Shown here: piece after piece, positions 60,297 to 64,000 of the stretch | Layout of the letters: each line of letters opens with the position of its first letter | How positions within the stretch are numbered: position 1 is the stretch's first letter | Position numbers and translations under genes: made by a program | Notes under the pieces: model-generated | Databases searched by the model: none | Seen by the model: only the letters and a program-made list of their open reading frames with translations | What the model was told of the DNA's origin: nothing | NCBI RefSeq assembly: GCF_009765365.1 | Contig: NZ_VTOM01000010.1 | Location: 1-64,000, forward strand | From: Antarcticirhabdus aurantiaca | GTDB lineage: Bacteria; Pseudomonadota; Alphaproteobacteria; Rhizobiales; Rhizobiaceae | DNA length: 64,000 nt | Reading direction: 5' to 3'

Positions 60297-60509
60297 AACA
60301 CCGATCGCGCCGTGGTGCCGATCGACCGGCTGCTTCCCGATTGTCGGTGGGACGCTCTACCGGACGGCGCCTACAGCCTGATGGTGACGGCGAGCCTGCC
60401 GGCCGGCAGCGCGACCGACAAGTCGATCACCGTCCAGTCGGCGAACGCCATCCTCGTCCAGGACGGCGCGATCGTAGGCGCGACGGCGCCGGCCGAGGAC
60501 CGGCTGTAG
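60297..60509 (+). pseudogene. 3' fragment of a second copy of the late-operon membrane gene
   Basis: From 60297 on, the frame matches the C-terminal part of the gene at 57884-58399: 59 of 63 aligned residues are the same by hand ('VVPIDRLLPDCRW', 'LPDGAYSLMVTASLPAGSAT'). The 5' part and start are missing. DNA differences at many third positions show that it is not a recent duplication. Confidence 0.8.
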
Positions 60510-60594
60510 ACCGTCGCGGGCGCATCGTTCATGTCTTGTTCTGGGTCGGATACTCCGAGATCATTCCGGCCCCAACGGTGATTCGAGGTGGACG

Positions 60595-60907
60595 ATGCTG
60601 GAACTGACGAACCTGAAGAAGGCGAGTGCTGGCGTCGACCCGCAGGCGGTCGGCATCTAGGCGCTGAACTTTATCGCCGAGGACCCGAAGCTCTTCAAGC
60701 GCTTCCTCGACCTGTCAGGCCTGGAGGTCGGCCAGCTGCGCGCCGAGGCGACGAAGCGGGCCTTTTTCGCCGGGTTACTCGACTTCATCCTCTCCTACGA
60801 GCCGACAACGATGGAACTTCGCCAGCCGCGCCGGGCTCGACCCCGCTTCCGTGCAGATCGCGCGCGATAAGTTGACTCTAGCCGGGCGCGAGGCCGATGT
60901 CGGCTAA
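60595..60907 (+). pseudogene. DUF3572 pseudogene
   Basis: The frame starts 'MLELTNLKKASAGVDPQAV', stops at an in-frame TAG (60658-60660), then continues with the DUF3572 core ('LKRFLDLSGLEVGQL'-like pattern; 'FFAGLLDFILSYEPT'). A frameshift near 60820 moves the end ('FASRAGLDPASVQIARDKL') into another frame. DUF3572 is a small protein widespread in Hyphomicrobiales; this copy is dead. Confidence 0.7.
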
Positions 60908-61059
60908 TTTGCCGGGCGACAGGGTGCTCTTCTTCTGAGGCGAGCTTTCGCGGGATGTGTGATGGGAAGGACGAGGTCAGGCGCCGGTCAGCCGCGCCAA
61001 GCCCTTATCTCCTGGTTATCCACAATTCTGTTGGGCTTCTGGTGTGAATCAGTGCAAAT

Positions 61060-61497
61060 CTATGTCTGGCTTCTGGATGACGAATGCTGCTCAGGTGCGT
61101 CTTTCTGACGGTTGTGACTTGATGTCGCGAGCAGATGAACGACGATCCCTGCCTTTCGCGAAAGACCGATAAGATCAAGGCTGCTTGGATTGCCGACGAA
61201 AGCAAGTACTACGTCGGGACGCCCAAGCTCGATTATGTTTTCATTGCGTTCCAGACCAGCGGGCATCCACTCGAACGAGAACTCTTCTGTTGACACCTTG
61301 TTTGCCACGGCCCAGCCGTCCGCATAGCTACCGACGTCGGAGCCCCGACCTTCGTGGATGATGGTCAGATGAAGTTCGTTGTTCAGCAGGGCTGCCTCCT
61401 GCCGAAGATTGGCTGCAAGCTCGTCAAGGGCGTCCAAAACGGCTGCCCAAGGCGTATTGTGGCTGCCACCACAGACAAGCACACGCTTGAAGATCAT
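61060..61497 (-). CDS. DUF2493/SLOG-type nucleotide-binding-like protein
   Basis: 145 residues from 'MIFKRVLVCGGSHNTPWAAV'. Rossmann-like pattern with 'LTIIHEGRGSDVGSYADGWA' and 'GRPDVVLAFVG' matches DUF2493 of the SLOG superfamily, which is common in phages and mobile elements and thought to bind nucleotide-derived ligands. A longer upstream frame lacks family features. Confidence 0.78.
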   Translation of the reverse strand: MIFKRVLVCGGSHNTPWAAVLDALDELAANLRQEAALLNNELHLTIIHEGRGSDVGSYADGWAVANKVSTEEFSFEWMPAGLERNENIIELGRPDVVLAFVGNPSSLDLIGLSRKAGIVVHLLATSSHNRQKDAPEQHSSSRSQT

Positions 61498-61696
61498 CGG
61501 CCGTGCGCTCCGTCCTTGCCGCTCGGTCTGAGCCAAGCTCCATCCAATCACAATGCGGAGAGAATGTGTTTGATCGGAATTGATGGGGTGTGCCAAATTG
61601 GAACGGGCAGCGATGATAATGCGCCGTCCCGGTCATTTTTTCTTGTATTTGAACGCGATGACGGGAGAATCACCGTTAGGCGTATTGTGGCTGCCA
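61451..61696. repeat. 18-base direct repeat flanking the DUF2493 start
   Basis: GGCGTATTGTGGCTGCCA occurs at 61451-61468 (inside the DUF2493 start) and again at 61679-61696, 228 bases apart. The second copy encodes a similar 'VGSHNTPN' stretch on the minus strand, so it may be a leftover of a duplicated 5' end. The rest of 61498-61849 has no gene that I can support. Confidence 0.5.
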
Positions 61697-61849
61697 ACGC
61701 AACTGCCCAAACGGTATCGTTGATCTTTTCTAAGTTTGGTGAGCAAATCATTAATTGAGATCAACCCGTGCAGCCGATTACCTTCGAGCACGTTCGTAGC
61801 TGGGGACATCAAACGGCGGCCGGGCCCCTGAGCCGGGCGAGGGGTTATC

Positions 61850-62644
61850 ATGCTAACGGAAGCTGCAAGGCTCCTTACGGGAAGGCTGGAGCGCCTCGGC
61901 ACCTTGAGTGTTGCCGACAAGCAAGCCGTTCAAATGCTCGTTCAGCATCCCGCCGTGCATGAAGCAAGAACGGACGTCTTTTGCGATGGGGATCAGCGTC
62001 GAGAGCTTCACCTCGTCCTGTCAGGCTTCTTCTGCCGATACAAGCTTTTAGCAGATGGTTCGAGGCAAATCCTCGCGATCCTTCTCCCAGGCGATCTGTG
62101 CGATCCAAACCTGTTTTCGAATGCGCCTTACGACTTCAGCGTGGGAGCGTTGGCTCGCGGTTGTACAGCGGCTCTGTCGCGGCCTCCGCTGCATGAACTG
62201 TTTCGCCGGCCGGCCCTCGCTCGAGCGTTTTCCTTGACGAGACACTTCGATGACGCGCTGTCGCGCGAATGGCTTGTTAACGTTGGGCGCCGCGGCACAG
62301 AGCAGCGTCTCGTGCGTCTCCTAAGTGAACTTACGTGGCGCTTGGAGGCTTTTGGGTTGTCGACGGGCAATAAGGTCACGCTTCCGCTGGTACAAGCTGA
62401 TCTAGCTGATTCCATCGGCGTCACGCATGTCCATCTTTGCCGCACCTTGAAGCAGCTGCAGTCGGAGGGGCTTCTCCGAACCGAGCGTGGACGAATCGTC
62501 ATCAGCGACGTTGCTGGCTTGAGGAAGGCAGTTGGCGAATGGCCATCCTACTTAGCTGGCTTGATCAGTGTCGCGACGCCTTTGCAAGAGCCGGTCGCGC
62601 CCCGAAGGCAATTGGAAGCCTTCGTCGAGCCGCTGGCGATCTGA
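61850..62644 (+). CDS. Crp/Fnr-family regulator
   Basis: 264 residues; AGGGG before the ATG. Residues 20-140 are a cNMP-binding-type beta barrel ('LHLVLSGFFCRYKLLADGSR', 'LPGDLCDPNLF'); residues 150-235 include a winged helix ('QADLADSIGVTHVHLCRTLK'). No Fe-S cysteine cluster of the Fnr type is seen. Such regulators are numerous in Hyphomicrobiales; target unknown. Confidence 0.85.
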   Translation: MLTEAARLLTGRLERLGTLSVADKQAVQMLVQHPAVHEARTDVFCDGDQRRELHLVLSGFFCRYKLLADGSRQILAILLPGDLCDPNLFSNAPYDFSVGALARGCTAALSRPPLHELFRRPALARAFSLTRHFDDALSREWLVNVGRRGTEQRLVRLLSELTWRLEAFGLSTGNKVTLPLVQADLADSIGVTHVHLCRTLKQLQSEGLLRTERGRIVISDVAGLRKAVGEWPSYLAGLISVATPLQEPVAPRRQLEAFVEPLAI

Positions 62645-62682
62645 GAGAGAGGTAGGCTCCGAATTTCTTGGCGCACTTGCTT

Positions 62683-63092
62683 CCCTCAAGCGGGGGGGGG
62701 GCAGCGCAATGAGCAGGCGACCAAGGCGGTTGATGTCGGCGTCGGCGGTCCGATGCGCCGCCATTATCGCGGCTTCAACCTCCAGCGCGCGGCAAACGTC
62801 GAGCGTGGTGCGGCGAGCGGCTCGCCGGATCCGGCTCGATCGAGAGCGGCAGATGGATCGTCACAGCCGACACGGGCTTGAGAAGAAATGAGCCCGAGCC
62901 ACGCCGCGTTTCGACGACGCCGAGCGCCTGGAAGTGGCGCATGACCTCGCGCACGGTGGAGCGGCCGATGCCGGACGCCCCCATCACCTCGATTGCCCCG
63001 CGCATGTGGCTCGTCGGCGCCGTGCTCCTCGCGTTCGCGCCCGTGCTGGTGCTCGCTGCCGCGGCCTTGTCGGCGTCGACCAGAGGCTGCAC
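62683..63092 (-). pseudogene. Broken GntR/FadR-type regulator
   Basis: One frame encodes a GntR winged helix ('GRSTVREVMRHFQALGVVET', 'RRGSGSFLL') and 'LPLSIEPDPA'; then a frameshift near 62830 moves the reading to another frame with the start of an FCD-like part ('CRALEVEAAIMAAHRTADAD'). The gene then runs into a run of ten C (G10 on the plus strand, 62692-62701) and ends without the rest of the domain. Truncated and non-functional. Confidence 0.68.
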
Positions 63093-63121
63093 GAGTGTGC
63101 CCGCTTTAAACGTGCCGACGC

Positions 63122-64000
63122 TCAGGTAAGGTCGAGGAGGGCAGAGACGGCGTGACGGTGCTCGGGCGACTCGGAGAAGCCGATCAGCACGTCGCCGCGG
63201 TCCGCCGGCCCGTCTAGGACGTTCAGCCAGTAAGCCTTCCCCGCGGCTTCCGCGTTTCGCCCAAGAACGTTGCGGTAGAGAAGGCCGATGAAGGCGTCGT
63301 CCGTCAGGCCGCCATAGGTCGCCGAGAATTCCGGCGACGCAACGAAGCGATCAGCGACATCGGCCGCCGCCATGCCCCGATCCATCGCGGCGGTCCAGAA
63401 TGCGAGTCCCGCAGCTTCAGGCGCCCGGTCGAAGGTGGCGTGATAGAGGCGCGTCGTAATGTCAGCATGAATGCCGGACCGCGGCGGGGACGGCGGAGAT
63501 GAGGGAGGCGCATCAGTGAGACCTCCGAGGCCCTTGCCGTCTTGGTGGCTGAAGTCGAGGCCGTGGAAGGAGGCCTGGCCGATCCCCGAGCCCTGCGTCT
63601 CGTTGACGCCGAGATAAACGCCAGCCTTGAAGTAAAACGCGTCGGACTGCCAGACCGGGTTGATGCGGCTGACCGAGGTGTAGATGTCGCCGTCTGCGAA
63701 GATCGACACCTCGAGCTGGTCGCCCTGCGCGTCGATCTTGTAGGAGAAGGTCTCGCCCAGGCTGATGCTGGGTGCCTTGCCCGCCGCATTCTTGAACAGG
63801 AACGTCGTCTCGGCGTTGCCGGAGCCGGCCTGGTCGTTGACGAAGTGGACGCTGTTCTTCTCCCAATATAGGCGCACGAGCTCGTCGTCCTGCCCATGGA
63901 TCTGGCCCACCACCACGCGCCCCGCCGAGCCGTCCGCCCGGGTCGGCACGGCATCCACCGACAGGGTGGCGGTCATTGTGCCGCCTTCGGCAAGGCTCCA
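63122..64000 (-). CDS. PL7 alginate-lyase-like protein with C-terminal DUF4214 (5' part outside window)
   Basis: The frame is open to the window edge, so the start lies beyond 64000. The first part shows the polysaccharide lyase family 7 pattern ('VVVGQIHGQDDELVRLYW', 'SLGETFSYKIDAQGDQLEVS', 'DAFYFKAGVYLGVNETQGS'). After a Pro/Ser linker come two DUF4214 units ('LYHATFDRAPEAAGLAFW', 'LYRNVLGRNAEAAGKAYW'). DUF4214 also occurs in the surface protein at 22484-25120. Likely a secreted lyase acting on alginate or a related uronic-acid polymer. Confidence 0.82.
   Translation of the reverse strand, partial: WSLAEGGTMTATLSVDAVPTRADGSAGRVVVGQIHGQDDELVRLYWEKNSVHFVNDQAGSGNAETTFLFKNAAGKAPSISLGETFSYKIDAQGDQLEVSIFADGDIYTSVSRINPVWQSDAFYFKAGVYLGVNETQGSGIGQASFHGLDFSHQDGKGLGGLTDAPPSSPPSPPRSGIHADITTRLYHATFDRAPEAAGLAFWTAAMDRGMAAADVADRFVASPEFSATYGGLTDDAFIGLLYRNVLGRNAEAAGKAYWLNVLDGPADRGDVLIGFSESPEHRHAVSALLDLT

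Noticed and set aside
58400-63121. Search for the right attachment site (second tRNA-Gly copy)
   Set aside because: No copy of the T-arm/acceptor sequence was found by reading both strands, so no right end is annotated.
1-64000. CRISPR array or rRNA genes
   Set aside because: No regularly spaced repeats with unique spacers and no rRNA sequence were seen; the repeats found are operators, iterons and hairpins.

Overview
The window is high-GC DNA from an alphaproteobacterium, most likely of the Hyphomicrobiales (Rhizobiales). Pointers are the GapR-, GcrA-, DUF982- and DUF3572-type proteins, RTX and DUF4214 secreted proteins, and heavy use of GTG/TTG starts. Most of it (about 4.2 to 58.4 kb) is one large mosaic prophage with a contractile tail. 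No rRNA, complete tRNA or CRISPR array is visible.

Left flank (1-4217): a Tat-leader SMI1/KNR4-like protein, a secreted glycosidase with RTX repeats and a small conserved protein, all on the minus strand. At 4218-4267 lies only the 3' half of a tRNA-Gly(CCC) gene, which marks the left attachment site. The matching right end with the restored tRNA was not found in the window.

Early region (4420-20192): integrase and excisionase; a tightly coupled leftward operon (HNH protein, GapR-like protein, small unknowns); a lambda-like immunity region with a CI-type repressor and a divergent Cro-like gene. Two operator pairs share the consensus TCAAG-N5-CTTGA and a 23-bp spacing. Then follow a GcrA-like regulator, two DNA methyltransferases, a RusA resolvase, a hicAB toxin-antitoxin pair with twin operators, and an O-like replication gene carrying 24-bp-period iterons that look like the origin.

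Cargo (20.2-27.1 kb): between early and late modules sits a cassette that does not look like phage structure: a glycosyltransferase-like protein, an XRE regulator, a large lysine-poor RTX/DUF4214 surface protein behind a hairpin-rich leader, and a methyltransferase of the Rickettsia protein-lysine-methyltransferase type. I infer a prophage-borne surface-protein and modification cassette; this is the most interesting part of the window.

Late region (27.2-58.4 kb): DUF6456-like regulator, lambda-type terminase, gpW and portal, a ClpP-protease/Mu-type capsid fusion, P2/Mu-type baseplate (V, PAAR, gp25, J, I), fibres, sheath, tube, assembly chaperone, tape measure, U, X, D, repeat fibre, M15 endolysin and small membrane lysis proteins. 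Strong hairpin terminators punctuate this operon around the capsid, sheath, fibre and lysis genes.

Right flank (58.4-64 kb): XRE, single-domain response regulator, MarR, a diverged copy of the last phage gene's 3' end, a DUF3572 pseudogene, a DUF2493 protein, a Crp/Fnr regulator, a broken GntR gene and the C-terminal part of an alginate-lyase-like (PL7) protein with a DUF4214 domain that runs off the window.
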